Notes: a model not told the origin generated them from the sequence alone. Positions 1 to 10,200 are shown, numbered from the stretch's first letter. The stretch: 64,000 nucleotides of DNA from Acidisarcina sp. (GCA_035539175.1 DATLIY010000007.1:868001-932000), one strand, 5' to 3'. Numbers and translations are program-made.

Positions 1-321
1 CGCGATGCTATCCATAAAGAAATCGACATGCTGAAGACATCTCCGGTGAGCGATGACGAACTGGCGATGTTCAAGACCCGCGCGCGCGCCGATCTGCTTC
101 GGGGGCTTGCCGATAACCAGGGCCTCGCCGAGCAATTGGCCGTTTACCAGATGCGCTACGGGGACTGGCGCGAGCTCTTCAAACAATTGGACCGGATCGA
201 CAAGGTATCCAAGGCGGATATTCAGCGAGTGGCCAACAAGATCTTCGTCGATAGCAACAGGACCTCAGCAATGATTGAATTTGCGGCACCGAAATCCGCA
301 CAAAACGGGGGTGCAAAGTGA
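1..321 (+). CDS. M16 family metallopeptidase, C-terminal part (5' end outside window)
   Basis: The frame is open from the first base of the window to a TGA at 319-321, so only the last ~106 residues are present. The visible part has the late M16 (pitrilysin/insulinase-like) features: a helical stretch with a GLADNQGLAEQLAVYQ-type segment and a terminal module 'KADIQRVANKIF' that resembles the 'DVQRVARKY' block near the end of the next gene. The zinc motif would lie upstream and cannot be judged. It overlaps the next M16 gene by 4 bases (GTGA), so the two are surely co-transcribed. In such pairs one protein normally carries HxxEH and the partner is non-catalytic. Because the next one lacks the motif, this one is inferred to be the active partner, probably periplasmic. 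Confidence 0.85.
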   Translation, partial: RDAIHKEIDMLKTSPVSDDELAMFKTRARADLLRGLADNQGLAEQLAVYQMRYGDWRELFKQLDRIDKVSKADIQRVANKIFVDSNRTSAMIEFAAPKSAQNGGAK

Positions 322-1793
322 ATCGGAACGCCACGCTCGCACTGGCAGCGGCCTTGAGCCTCCTCGCGGTTCCAGCGCTTCGCGCGCAATCAGCACAGCC
401 ACAGGCACAACCGTGGAAGTCCATCGCCATTCCTCCGCTCCATGCCTTTCATCCCCAGCAGCCGAAGAGAATCGCGCTGCCGAACGGCGTGGTCGTGTTT
501 CTTCAGGAGGACCATGAGCTTCCCTTCGTCAACGGCTTTGTGGAGTTGCGCGGCGGGTCGCGCGACATCGATCCAGCCAAAGCCGGCCTGATCGATCTTT
601 ATGGAGAAACATGGAGGACCAGCGGAACCGCAACCATAAATGGCGACAAGCTGGACGACCTGCTGGAAGCGAAAGCCGCCAAAGTGGAGACCAACGGAGA
701 TCTGGATTCCACCAGCGTAGGCTGGTCCTGCCTGAAGGCTGACCAGGACCAGGTCTTTGCAATCGCCGTCGATTTGCTGCTGCATCCCGTCTTCAACCAG
801 CAGAAGCTGGAGCTGGCGAAGCAGGCAGCGGCGGCGGAGATCGTTCGCCGGAATGAGGACCCCGGCGGGATTGCTGCGCGCGAAGCTGCCAAGCTCGTCT
901 ACGGCGCCCAAAGTCCCTATTCGCGCATCTCCGAGATCGCAACCGTTCAATCTGTAACAGTCGATGATCTAAAGAAGTGGCATGATCATACAGTCGTGCC
1001 CAACAACATGATCGTCGGTGTCTCCGGCGACTTTGACTCGGCGCAAATGGAGCGCAGGATTCGCGAGGCCTTCGAGCCATTGAAGCCGGGCACGAAGATT
1101 CTTCCGCCAAACGAAAAGTTCTCCGGCCCCACGCCGGGCGTCTACCTCGTCGACAAGCAGGACGTGAACCAAAGCAATATCTGGATTGTCGGCCTGGGGA
1201 CGGAGCGCAGAAACCCTGACTATTTCGCGCTGGCACTGATGAACGAGATCTTCAGCGGCGGATTTGGCTCACGCCTGTTTCAAAAGGTGCGCACGCAACT
1301 GGGGCTTGCTTACTCGGTAGGTGGCTCCTACGGCGCCTCCTACGACCACCCTGGACTCTTCCACGTGGTCGCTGGAACCAAGAGCGCCAGCACGGTGGAT
1401 GCGACACAGGCGATGTTGAAGGAGATCGACAATCTGAAGACGCAGCCATTTACGGAAGAGGAATTGAAGAACGCAAAGGATCAGATCCTGAACTCTTTCA
1501 TCTTCAGCTATGACAGCAAGGAAAAGATTCTCTCCGAAAGCGCGCGGCTGGAGTTTTACGGATACCCGGCGGACTTTCTTGAGAAGTATCGCGCCGGCAT
1601 CGAGAAGGTAACGACAGCCGACGTGCAGCGCGTCGCACGAAAGTATATCGACCCCTCCAAGCTCGCGATCCTCGTGGTCGGCAACGCTGCCGATTTCGGA
1701 ACGCCGTTGGAAAAACTGGGCAAGGTTCAGCCCGTGGATATCACCATTCCCATGCCGCCAGGCATGGAAGCGCCGGGAGGAAAGGGTCGCTAG
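318..1793 (+). CDS. M16 family peptidase-like protein lacking HxxEH (periplasmic partner subunit)
   Basis: 491 residues, GTG start inside the stop of the preceding gene (GTGA overlap). Residues 1-23 form a signal peptide (hydrophobic ALAAALSLLAVPAL, cleavage near RAQ-SA). The rest shows two M16 halves: an N-terminal half beginning with 'RIALPNGVVVFLQEDHELP' and a second half with a 'NEIFSGGFGSRLFQKVR' block, the R/Y substrate-positioning region of M16 proteins. At the position where active members have HxxEH, the sequence reads AGLIDLYGETWRTSGT, so both histidines are missing. This is the usual picture of the non-catalytic subunit of a heterodimeric M16B peptidase. Substrate unknown. glmU follows after 1 base, giving a likely three-gene transcript. 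Confidence 0.88.
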   Translation: MNRNATLALAAALSLLAVPALRAQSAQPQAQPWKSIAIPPLHAFHPQQPKRIALPNGVVVFLQEDHELPFVNGFVELRGGSRDIDPAKAGLIDLYGETWRTSGTATINGDKLDDLLEAKAAKVETNGDLDSTSVGWSCLKADQDQVFAIAVDLLLHPVFNQQKLELAKQAAAAEIVRRNEDPGGIAAREAAKLVYGAQSPYSRISEIATVQSVTVDDLKKWHDHTVVPNNMIVGVSGDFDSAQMERRIREAFEPLKPGTKILPPNEKFSGPTPGVYLVDKQDVNQSNIWIVGLGTERRNPDYFALALMNEIFSGGFGSRLFQKVRTQLGLAYSVGGSYGASYDHPGLFHVVAGTKSASTVDATQAMLKEIDNLKTQPFTEEELKNAKDQILNSFIFSYDSKEKILSESARLEFYGYPADFLEKYRAGIEKVTTADVQRVARKYIDPSKLAILVVGNAADFGTPLEKLGKVQPVDITIPMPPGMEAPGGKGR

Positions 1794-1794
1794 G

Positions 1795-3198
1795 ATGATC
1801 AAAGTTGCAATCGTCATTATGGCGGCGGGCAAAGGCACCCGCCTGAAATCGAAACGTCCAAAGGTGTTGCACGAGATCGGCGGAAAGCCCCTGCTCTCCC
1901 ACGTCATCGCGGCTGCCCGGGAGATCGTGCCGGCGAAGGATATTTATGTCGTGATTGGCCACGAGGCCGAGCGCGTCCAGAACGCCGTCCGCTCCACCGG
2001 AGTGCAGTTTGTGCTGCAGGCGGAACAACGCGGCACCGGACACGCCATCCAATGCGCTCAGCCTTTTGTAGAAGGCTATGACCACATCCTGGTCCTCTCC
2101 GGAGACGTCCCGCTGATTCGCAAGGAGACGATTGCGGGCATTCGCAAATTCCACCTGGAGCAGCATGCAGCGATGACCATCCTCACCGCAGCCCCCGAGG
2201 ATCCGCACGGCTATGGCCGCGTCCTGCGCAAATCTCCCGCATCGGTTGAGGTTGCAGCGATCGTGGAGCAAAAGGCGCTTACGCCGGAGCAAATCAACGC
2301 ACCGGAGATTAACTCCGGCATCTATGCCTTCCAAACTGGCCCTCTCTTTCGCCACATCGGGGAGTTGCAGACGGCTAATGCCCATGCCGAGTATTACCTG
2401 ACGGATATGGCGCGCATCCTGGTCGATGCGGGGGAACGTGTCGTAGCGCTGGAGGCCGAGTTCCCCAACGAGGTGCTCGGCGCCAACACCATTGCAGAAC
2501 TCGTGCAACTGGACGCAACGCTTCGTGCGAACACCGCACGCAAGCTTATGGCGGAGGGCGTCACCATTCTTCGCCCGGAGAGTTGCCTCATCGATGCCGA
2601 GGTACAAGTCGGCGCGGATACGATTCTCGAACCGGGAGTACAGTTGCTCGGTAATACAAAGATCGGCGAGAACTGCCGGATTCGTTCCTACTCAGTGATC
2701 GAGAATGCCACCATTGGGAACGATGTGCTCATTCGGCAGGGCTCCATTATTGCCGACTCAACCATTGAGGCGGGAGCCATGATCGGCCCCTACAGCCATG
2801 TGCGCCCAGGCAGCGAGATCGGCGAAGGAGCCCACGTCGGCAACTTTGTGGAAACGAAGAAGACGAAGCTCGGCAAGGGATCCAAGGCAAATCATCTGAG
2901 CTACCTGGGAGACGCCAACATCGGCAGCGGAGTGAACGTGGGAGCCGGTGTCATCACCTGCAACTATGACGGCGTCTTTAAGCACACAACCAATATTGGA
3001 GATGGAGTGTTTGTGGGCAGCAATTCCACTCTGGTTGCGCCCATCACGGTAGGAGACGGCACATACATTGCCGCAGCATCCTGCATCACGGAGGATGTAC
3101 CACAGGATGCGCTGGCGCTTGGCCGTACCAGGCAGACGAACAAGCCCGGATGGGCCAGGATCCGCCGCGAGCGCATGGCAAAGCTCAAGAAGACTTAG
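1795..3198 (+). CDS. glmU: Bifunctional UDP-N-acetylglucosamine pyrophosphorylase / glucosamine-1-phosphate N-acetyltransferase
   Basis: 467 residues, close to the usual 450-460. It acetylates glucosamine-1-phosphate and then uridylylates it to UDP-GlcNAc, a cytoplasmic precursor for peptidoglycan and lipopolysaccharide. Residues ~9-26 carry the nucleotidyltransferase signature AAGKGTRLKSKRPKVLH. The mid-part has 'LSGDVPLI' (metal/uridine site) and 'NSGIYAF'. From ~250 onward hexapeptide repeats (IGENCRI, IGNDVLI, IEAGAMIGPYSHVRPG) form a left-handed beta-helix, with the catalytic His in KANHLSYLGDA and the acetyl-CoA site region GSNSTLVAPITVGDG. The ATG lies one base after the M16 stop, so translation is probably coupled. 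Essential housekeeping gene, no anomaly seen. Confidence 0.98.
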   Translation: MIKVAIVIMAAGKGTRLKSKRPKVLHEIGGKPLLSHVIAAAREIVPAKDIYVVIGHEAERVQNAVRSTGVQFVLQAEQRGTGHAIQCAQPFVEGYDHILVLSGDVPLIRKETIAGIRKFHLEQHAAMTILTAAPEDPHGYGRVLRKSPASVEVAAIVEQKALTPEQINAPEINSGIYAFQTGPLFRHIGELQTANAHAEYYLTDMARILVDAGERVVALEAEFPNEVLGANTIAELVQLDATLRANTARKLMAEGVTILRPESCLIDAEVQVGADTILEPGVQLLGNTKIGENCRIRSYSVIENATIGNDVLIRQGSIIADSTIEAGAMIGPYSHVRPGSEIGEGAHVGNFVETKKTKLGKGSKANHLSYLGDANIGSGVNVGAGVITCNYDGVFKHTTNIGDGVFVGSNSTLVAPITVGDGTYIAAASCITEDVPQDALALGRTRQTNKPGWARIRRERMAKLKKT

Positions 3199-3242
3199 AA
3201 AGCCCTGGAACCTCTAGGCGGGGATTATCGAGACAACGACTG

Positions 3243-3818
3243 TTACGCGGCTGCCGAAGCGGACGAGGGATCATCACCCTGGAACGAAGGTTTGGCGGAT
3301 ATGCCCGATGCAAGGATGGAACGCAATCTTAACCGGGCCGAAAGCAGAATACGCGGAAGATCGGCGGCAGGCAGACTGACAAAGTCGCCGATCGCTGCCG
3401 TGGAGTACCCTTCCACATCCTTCAGCAGAAAGACTAACCGCTCCATAGGAGGTAATTGCTGGATCGCTTCCTCCAGATCTGTTCTGCGGATGTTGCGGCT
3501 ACCGTTCGAGCCCTCAGTCGTGACTTCCATGAACGGAGCAGGTTCGTCGAATCCCAACTGTGCGCGCAGCTCTCCCATTAATACGGCATCGACGGTTTTG
3601 GCGTCCGGCTCTTCCGCTATTTGGAATGCACGCACAAAAGTTTGCGTCAGAGTCTCTTCCGCAGCGAGTTCATTGCCGATCATGTAGTAAGCCACGGCGT
3701 AGACTCGATGGCGGTGACTGTCGTAAATATCCCGTTGACGATCTTGCAGCGAACGCTTTGCTGAAGAAATCAGCTTCGGCGTCTGATCTTCAAAAAATGC
3801 GCGATCAAGGTTGAACAA
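3243..3818 (-). CDS. Sigma-70 family (ECF-like) RNA polymerase sigma factor
   Basis: 191 residues. Residues ~30-75 resemble region 2 (DIYDSHRHRVYAVAYYMIGNE.AAEE.LTQTFVRAFQ), where the -10 element is recognised. Residues ~115-165 resemble region 4 (LEEAIQQLPPMERLVFLLKDVEGYSTAAIGDFV) with the helix-turn-helix that contacts the -35 element. The spacer is unusually long and acidic (VTTEGSNGSRNIRRTDLE). The gene converges on glmU (44 bp between stops). No anti-sigma factor gene is adjacent, so its regulation cannot be read from context. The start at 3818 gives the complete region 2; ~340 bp upstream are free for a promoter. Confidence 0.88.
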   Translation of the reverse strand: MFNLDRAFFEDQTPKLISSAKRSLQDRQRDIYDSHRHRVYAVAYYMIGNELAAEETLTQTFVRAFQIAEEPDAKTVDAVLMGELRAQLGFDEPAPFMEVTTEGSNGSRNIRRTDLEEAIQQLPPMERLVFLLKDVEGYSTAAIGDFVSLPAADLPRILLSARLRLRSILASGISAKPSFQGDDPSSASAAA

Positions 3819-4156
3819 GGGTCCCTCAATTTACGTTGTACGACTGTAAGGATGTTGCTTTACTGTTTCAGAACGTGCCAGTGTCGGATAGATTGTTTCC
3901 TTATAAATAATGACGGAGTCACTGATCGGTAAATAGGCCTAAGCTAACTGTATCAAGAAAAAGCGTTTCCGGCACCGTCATATGTCATCCTTTTTCATTC
4001 GGACATTAACGTATGCTTATACTTTTAAAACACAGCCAATCGTAAGAAGACGTGCACAAAGACACCAAACTTATACCGCGCAAGTAACATTTCGCAGGTA
4101 ATGTTGATGCAGACGCTGTTGATCAATTTTGTGCTTCATGGAAGAGCGGGGACGGG
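3819..4156. other. Intergenic region between divergent sigma factor and HD-GYP genes
   Basis: 338 bases, noticeably more A+T-rich than the flanks, separating two divergently transcribed regulatory genes and therefore likely to hold both promoters. I see no credible open reading frame, no RNA gene and no strong terminator-like hairpin. AT-rich stretches such as TTATAAATAA around 3902-3911 could be -10 material but I cannot assign a promoter with confidence. Confidence 0.5.
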
Positions 4157-5245
4157 ATGACAGCAGTTCGAATCCTGGTAGTCGATGACGATGCAGATGT
4201 AAGGAAGTCAATCGGGGCGGCATTAAAGGCGGCGGATTACCAGCCCCTTTTGGCCGCCAGCAGCAGTGATGCCCTGCATCACATTGAAAAAGAAGACCCC
4301 TTCGATCTCGTTCTCTCCGATATCACCCTGAAAGGCGTGGATGGCCTGGGGCTGCTCGATCGTCTGAAGGATCGCGAACCCGACACTCCCGTCGTCATCA
4401 TCAGCGCCATTCACGACATCGGGATGGCCATCACCGCCATGCGTCGTGGAGCCTACGATTACCTGCTGAAGCCGTTCGAAAATGCCCTGTTGCACAAAAC
4501 CGTGCGTCAGGCGCTGGATTACCGCCGGCTGGTGAAGCAGAATTCAGAGGTCCGTGAGAATCTCCAGCAGCTGATCTCGTCCCGAACAGAGATGCTGGGA
4601 CAGGCTGTTGCCGATCTGGAGCGATCCTACGACATTACGCTCGAAGCGCTCGGCGATGCTCTCGATCTGAAAGATTCGGAAACCGAAGGCCACTCCAAAC
4701 GCGTCACCGCCTTCACCATAGCCTTGGCGCGTGCTCTGGGGCTTGGTCCCTCCGAGATACGGGTCATCGCTCGCGGTGCATTCCTGCATGACATCGGCAA
4801 AATGGCGATTCCTGACGCCATCCTGCTGAAGCCGGGGAGGCTCAGTGCGGAAGAGCAGGCCATCATGCGCGAACATTGCGCCCGAGGCTACCATATTTTG
4901 CACAAGATCCCTTTCCTGCATGACGCAGCGGAGATTGTTTACAGCCATCAGGAACACTTTGACGGTTCGGGATACCCACGAGGGCTCAAGGGAGAGGAGA
5001 TCCCGCTCGGCGCGCGCGTTTTTGCCATCGCGGATGCTCTGGACGCGATCACCTCGGATCGACCTTACCGTTGCGCAAACAGCTTTGAGGCAGCCCGGCG
5101 AGAGATACGCCGCTGCGCCGGCACGCAGTTCGATCCCGCAATCGTCGAAACCTATCTCAGCCTGCCAGATCAGCTTTGGCAGGATCTGCGCGCCGAGATT
5201 CGCCATCATAACCAGCGATATGCCCCATTGACCTACTCCGAATAA
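4157..5245 (+). CDS. Response regulator with HD-GYP (cyclic-di-GMP phosphodiesterase) output domain
   Basis: 362 residues. Residues 1-120 are a receiver domain: acidic pocket DDDAD near 10-14, phospho-acceptor Asp in DLVLSDITL (~55), S/T in 'VVIISA' and Lys in 'YLLKPF'. A short linker (~125-165, coiled-coil-like) leads to an HD-GYP domain (~170-345): EGHSKRV, the HD pair in FLHDIGKMAIPD, then HCARGYHIL, SHQEHFDGSGYPRGL and ADALDAITSDRPYR. The intact HD and GYP motifs predict hydrolysis of c-di-GMP, controlled by phosphorylation from an unlinked histidine kinase. Cytoplasmic. The pterin dehydratase gene follows after 26 bp and may be co-transcribed, though no functional link is obvious. Confidence 0.95.
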   Translation: MTAVRILVVDDDADVRKSIGAALKAADYQPLLAASSSDALHHIEKEDPFDLVLSDITLKGVDGLGLLDRLKDREPDTPVVIISAIHDIGMAITAMRRGAYDYLLKPFENALLHKTVRQALDYRRLVKQNSEVRENLQQLISSRTEMLGQAVADLERSYDITLEALGDALDLKDSETEGHSKRVTAFTIALARALGLGPSEIRVIARGAFLHDIGKMAIPDAILLKPGRLSAEEQAIMREHCARGYHILHKIPFLHDAAEIVYSHQEHFDGSGYPRGLKGEEIPLGARVFAIADALDAITSDRPYRCANSFEAARREIRRCAGTQFDPAIVETYLSLPDQLWQDLRAEIRHHNQRYAPLTYSE

Positions 5246-5271
5246 GCATCCTAAAGGACAAGGAGGCGGTG

Positions 5272-5565
5272 ATGGCCCTACTTAATGAGGAAACCGTTCA
5301 GCACAAACTGCAATCGATCCCGGACTGGAACCTGGAGCAACATGAGATTGTCCGCACCTTCAGTTTTCCGGACTTTATAACCGCTTTGCAATTCGTCAAT
5401 CGGGTCGGAGAAAATGCCGAAGCCCTGGGCCACCATCCAGATATAGATATTCGCTATAACAAAGTTCGCCTGGCGCTGACCTCGCATGATGCCGGCGGCC
5501 TAACCGAGATGGACTTTAGCCTGGCGGCGAGCTGCGATTCCACTTCCGAAGCAATCCACAAGTAA
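5272..5565 (+). CDS. phhB: 4a-hydroxytetrahydrobiopterin dehydratase (pterin-4-alpha-carbinolamine dehydratase)
   Basis: 97 residues from ATG 5272, preceded by a perfect AGGAGG at 5261-5266 with 5-base spacing. An in-frame GTG one codon upstream is too close to that site. The family fingerprint is present: NRVGENAEALGHHPDIDIRYN, where the GHHPD histidines bind and dehydrate the 4a-carbinolamine, and a late 'LTSHDAGGLTEMDFSLA' strand. The enzyme recycles the tetrahydrobiopterin cofactor of aromatic amino acid hydroxylases. No phenylalanine hydroxylase gene is in this window, so a second role (the fold is also a transcription coactivator in animals, or Moco-linked in some bacteria) remains open. 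Confidence 0.93.
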   Translation: MALLNEETVQHKLQSIPDWNLEQHEIVRTFSFPDFITALQFVNRVGENAEALGHHPDIDIRYNKVRLALTSHDAGGLTEMDFSLAASCDSTSEAIHK

Positions 5566-5610
5566 TTGGAAGATCAGCAGCTTAGTAACAGGAAAACCGC
5601 TCTCGAGGTT

Positions 5611-5853
5611 TTAATAAATCGCGTCGTCGTCATCGGAAACTGGTGGCCACGGATAGACCGTGTCCTTCTCCCGAATACTGGAGATCTGCCGCCGATTCCA
5701 GATTGCGAAGGCGACACCTCCCAGGAGCGCAGAGCTCATCATCAGCAAAACAGTTCTAAGGAGTGGCCTGGATGCGCTCCTTGTGGCTAGTTCATGGGTA
5801 TCAGCTGTCTCTTTTTTCTCCGCCAATGATGCAAACCATTCATTATTAAGCAT
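5611..5853 (-). CDS. Small single-pass membrane protein of unknown function
   Basis: 80 residues, convergent with the pterin dehydratase gene. An AGAGGAA ribosome-binding-like stretch lies just upstream of the ATG. The N-terminal ~27 residues are polar, residues ~28-50 form one hydrophobic helix (LLRTVLLMMSSALLGGVAFAIW) followed by Arg-Arg (inside-positive), and the tail is acidic (SDDDDAIY). I do not recognise the family. Codon usage resembles neighbours and the membrane helix argues that it is a real gene, but no homologue was checked. Confidence 0.55.
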   Translation of the reverse strand: MLNNEWFASLAEKKETADTHELATRSASRPLLRTVLLMMSSALLGGVAFAIWNRRQISSIREKDTVYPWPPVSDDDDAIY

Positions 5854-6146
5854 ATATTCCTCTATTTGCGTCTCGGAGCATTCCCAGGAGCGCCCCCGAT
5901 AATCCGTGAAACCATACTTTCCCCATTAAAGGAGCAATAAAAATACGGGAATATGAATTATTTCATCGCTTTTACCTTGTGTATGTACCAAAAGATGGAT
6001 ACACTTCAGGAGTTGCAACACAAGTTTGGATGCTTTTTGGCAGGCAGCAGCATCTAAGTAATTGTGTGGCTCTGGCGGTTCGATCGAGATAGATCTCTCA
6101 CCGTCCAGCAAAAGGGATTCGTCACAAGTTGCGTCACTGGCCTCCC
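5854..6146. other. Intergenic region, possible source of a small RNA
   Basis: About 290 bases without a supportable protein gene. A strong plus-strand terminator closes it at 6147-6182, although the nearest plus-strand gene upstream ended at 5565. The only short frames (for example a 34-codon frame from 5953) lack a well-placed ribosome binding site. The simplest reading is an untranslated RNA or an unusually long 3' UTR. Confidence 0.35.
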
Positions 6147-6182
6147 GGCACGAACAACATACCGTTCGTGCCGCCTTTTTTT
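6147..6182 (+). terminator. Rho-independent terminator (plus strand)
   Basis: Nine-base-pair stem GGCACGAAC (6147-6155) / GTTCGTGCC (6164-6172) with an 8-base loop, followed by GCC and seven T residues (6176-6182). Orientation by the T-run is plus. There is no obvious gene immediately upstream on that strand. Confidence 0.8.
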
Positions 6183-6323
6183 GCCCGTCATACGACACCC
6201 ACAGGTACGTTAAGATGGAGTCAGGAATTCCACTTCTGCTTCTTTACCGGGCGCTGGTTCGGCTGTAGCTGCGCGTCGGTGATCTGAAGTGACATTCACT
6301 CATCCTTTGTCGAGGGGTTGTGT

Positions 6324-6761
6324 ATGAAGCGTATTGTGCTGGGCGTGCTCATGGGACTAGCCACTGCAGGCGCATTTGCTCAATGGTCGAATCCAGGGGA
6401 TGACGTGCCAGCCTATAACTCCCAGCCTCCCACAGCAAAGCTTCCACCGATTCTGTCCGGCAGCCAGTTGCAAGGCCCATCCTTCCGCTACCCATGGCAA
6501 ACGCAGGTCTATCGGATGGCGGTAAAGATTCCTGCCGTGCTCCATCAGCTTCCCTGCTATTGCCGCTGTGACCGCGCGCTTGGTCATAACAGCCTGCATA
6601 GCTGCTTTGAGAACACGCACGGCGCCGAGTGCTCCACCTGCGCCAAGGAAGCGGTGTACGCCTACCGCCAGACGAAGCTCGGGAAGACGCCTAAGCAAAT
6701 TCGCGAAGGGGTGGAGCGAAAAGCATACGAATCCATCGACCTGGAGCATCTTGGATCGTAG
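6324..6761 (+). CDS. CYCXC-family exported protein (PCYCxC motif)
   Basis: 145 residues from ATG 6324, with GAGGGG at 6312-6317 as a suitable ribosome binding site. Residues 1-19 form a signal peptide (RIVLGVLMGLATAGAFA-Q). The mature part has a striking cysteine cluster: PCYCRC (Cys78, 80, 82), Cys94 in HNSLHSCFEN, and CSTC (Cys103, 106). The spacing and the 'GHNSLHSCF' context match the PCYCGC/CYCXC family, of which some members are selenoproteins; here all positions are ordinary Cys codons. The role is unproven; a periplasmic redox or metal-binding function is inferred from the cysteines. The C-terminal ~40 residues are helical and charged. It stands alone upstream of ssrA. Confidence 0.82.
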   Translation: MKRIVLGVLMGLATAGAFAQWSNPGDDVPAYNSQPPTAKLPPILSGSQLQGPSFRYPWQTQVYRMAVKIPAVLHQLPCYCRCDRALGHNSLHSCFENTHGAECSTCAKEAVYAYRQTKLGKTPKQIREGVERKAYESIDLEHLGS

Positions 6762-6841
6762 ATTGTTCGCCCCAATTACCGGGGAACACTCTCAAACCGG
6801 GAAACGGCCAGTCTCGAACGGATAGCCGCCAGGAACGGCGG

Positions 6842-6880
6842 TATAATGAGACTAGGCATGCGATAAAAAGCGTCGCATGC
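6842..6880 (+). promoter_or_regulatory. ssrA promoter -10 box and leader hairpin
   Basis: A perfect TATAAT at 6842-6847 lies 46 bases before the mature tmRNA 5' end. The -35 region is weak (CGGATA at 6819-6824, 17-base spacing). The predicted leader contains a hairpin GCATGCGA (6856-6863) / TCGCATGC (6873-6880), probably removed when RNase P makes the mature 5' end. Confidence 0.6.
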
Positions 6881-6892
6881 TGCTTCAGAAGT

Positions 6893-7243
6893 GGGGGCGT
6901 CACGGTTTCGACGGGATCGTTTGCGGTAAAGAGGCATGCCGGGGTGCGGGCACCCGTAATCGCTTGCAAAATGATAATTGCCGATAATCAACTGGCATAC
7001 GCAGCTTAATTAGTTAAGTTGCCGTTCTCCGTGGCTTTGTCTGTGGGCCGCGAAAGAACGTCGCACAGCAGACTGGTTCTCAAGGCTACGCCTGGGCTGA
7101 GAGAACGAGATTTACGGGCTAGGGTTACGCGTATTTTGTCCGTTCTGAGCGCGTAAACTGAAGTCTCCGGAACGTGACTGAGCATGGAGTCTCTCTGCTG
7201 ACATCGATTTCGGACGCGGGTTCGACTCCCGCCGCCTCCACCA
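6893..7243 (+). ncRNA. ssrA: placeholder
   Basis: placeholder. Confidence 0.
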
Positions 7244-10200
7244 TATTTTTTGGTATGTGCCGCATACGGCGCATTTTGAAAACCATGTATCTGTTACGTA
7301 CTTACTGTTGTTTCGCTATTGATTTGCCTGAGGCGCCCCTCCGCGATCTTCAATTGTTCTGAGTTCATCTCGATTCCAAGATAATTTCTGCCAAGTTGCT
7401 TAGCGGCGACTGCGATCTTCCCGAGCCTAAAATGGGTCCATGACAGATCGCCTTGGACTAGAGGAGAACTCTTGGATGCGCCACTGCATGACGTCAAGTG
7501 TTTTCTGCGTTGAATGAGCAACGTGACCTTTTGTAGCACACTTATCCCCCAGGAGAGAACGCATGCCAAATCCTAAGAGGGCTTTAGAAAACCAGGGATT
7601 GAGAGTGGTTAATAGCCGGGGCGAGAATGGCGAGCCGACCTACCTTATTACTGATAGGGATGGATATACGTATGTTATGAGTCGTGTCGATTTGGAGAAA
7701 TTAGAGGAGTGCGGAAAACTGTCGTTGGCTGGGATTAAAGAACACGATGCGAAGATTCTGAATCAAACAGAGCCCTGAATCCCAGTTACTCAATAACCGG
7801 AGAAATTTCGGGGAGACTGTACGGCTGCCGTACGGTCGCGCCTCACTGTTTGCGTTAATTTCGCGATTCGAGCAGAATTTCGCTGAAGTCTGGATGCTCA
7901 TGCTTTCCGTCTATACCCGCCGCCATCCAGGCCCTAAGAACGCCAGCCGCAAGATGGGCGCCGTTGTAGCTGCCCCAAAGCGGATATATAGTGCGCGTTT
8001 CTACTCGTCAATGCAGAAACAGCATTAGCAGTGATGCCAGCAATGATGTAAATACGCCCGCCACGGCCATGGCCCAGGAAGAGACAGTGGCCTGCATCTC
8101 CGAGTGCCGTACCAAGCTTGCTGTGCCGATACCGTGTGCGGACGTGCCGATGGCGGCGCCGATAGCTCGATCGTCTTGCACGCCCACCAGCCGCAGCAGT
8201 GGCAGCCCAAAGCTGGCGCCCAACACTCCTGTCAGCAGTACCAGTGCGATAGTGATCTGCGGAATGCCCTTGAGCTCCCGGCATACTTCGATGGCGATCG
8301 GTGTGGTCACTGACTTGGGCACAGTGGACATCACGACCGGCAAGGGTGCGCCCAGCAACCACGCGGTAAGTCCGGCAGAGATCATGCCCACGATCGAGCC
8401 AGCCAGCACGATCAGCACCAGCCTCGGCAAGGACTTTCGCAGCGTCATGCCATGCCGGTACATGGGCACCGCCAGCGCCACGGTCGCCGGCCCCAGCCAC
8501 CAGCTCAGATAGCTGCCCCCGCGGTTGTACTCCGTGTAAGGCTCACGCACCAAAAGCAGGAAAGCCACGATCGGCAGGCAGGTAGCAACGACGGGCGGAA
8601 TCCAGTGCCAGCGCCTGTGCAGCGCAAGAGCCGGCCAATAGACCAACAAGGTAAGCACAATGCTAAAGACCGGATTTCTGACAATCCCCTGCACGAAATT
8701 CATTGGCCATCCTCAGTCGCTTCATGCTTTACGGTGTGCGCGCTGAACTCCGGCTGGATGGACTCAGTTGGCAGAAGCCAGCGGCCCAGCACGCCGGTCG
8801 TTAGCAATACAGCCACCAGGCTCACTACCAGGCTGGCGCTCATCGCCAGGGCCTGCCGCGACAGCAGAGGCCCCATGTCCATCAGCCCCACTGTCAGCGG
8901 CACAAACATAAGCACCATATTGCGAAGCAGCAGATTTGCCGTTCTCTCCATCCACTTTAGCTTTATCAGGCCGGTCGACATCGCCAGATAAAACACGATC
9001 AATCCCAGAACTCCTCCAGGGATGGGAATGCCGAGCCGGTGCAACAGCGACCCAAGTGATAAGAAGCCCACTACAATTGAAAATCCGCGCAAATAGTCGA
9101 TCATATGTTCAAATCTGATTCTTTTATAGAAACGCAGAGTCATCTTGCCTATCCCTGATTTGCTTGATTAGCGGGAGTTTCCAATTTTGGTTTTACTTTG
9201 AGCTTATGGCAAAGGGACAGAAGCATATACCCGAGCAGATCGTGAGCTTGCTGCTCCATCATCTGCTCCCTTTCTTCCGTGACAGCTCCTATCTACCCGT
9301 ATGCACATCGCGGCTGGAAATAACAGTCGCATGCCGCTGGAGTTCACGGCAAAAGGACGAGGAGCATCCCTCCAAAAATAGCTCGCTGCATTTCTTCTTA
9401 GTTGTTGGCGTCGTGCATCACGCCATCTAAAAGTTATCTTATCTGCTATTGATACTCGCTAGTTGGCACAAGTAGTCACGCATCCCTGTCAACCGTACTT
9501 TTCAATACGGACGTTATACCTGGCAGGAGCATGTGCGCGACTGTGTGCAGGTAACCGTGGGGCTAGAGTCCCGCGCATGTGCATGCGGAGTGACACGCAA
9601 CCGGAAATCTCCGCCCGAGCAAAGAATTTATCGGAATGCAGTCACCGGGATTCCTGCGCATCCACACAAGACACTCCCGCAGCGGCGAGCAGCGCTGAAA
9701 CGCATCTATATTCGCGAGGAGTTCCTGTAGAGTTCTCGTCCGCGAGCAAGTGCGCGCTCATCCAGTGCTACCCATTGCGCATGCTTGACCAACCGCCGCA
9801 GCGCTGCGCCAACGCTTGCCTCTGGCAAAACTGCGATGTTCTCCAGCAGCGCACCCAGCATCACCATGTTGCTGGCTCGCGCATCGCCCAGTTCATCGGC
9901 CACCTGCGTAAATTGCATTGCCAGCACGTGCACATCTGCCCGCGCGCAATCTGCTGGCAGCGTTTCTCCGTTGTAGAGAATCCATCCGCCGCTGCGCACG
10001 CTCGCATAGAACTTTCGCAGCGATGGCTCATTCATCGCTACCAGCACGTTGGGCCGCATCACCAGAGGCGAATCGATTGGCCGTTTGGATAGCCGCACGT
10101 GGCAGTTCGAGGTGCCGGAGCGCATCTCTGGCCCGTAGGACGGAAGCCATGACACCTCCAGCCCCGCATCGAGCCCAGCCTCCGCCAGCACTTCGCCCAG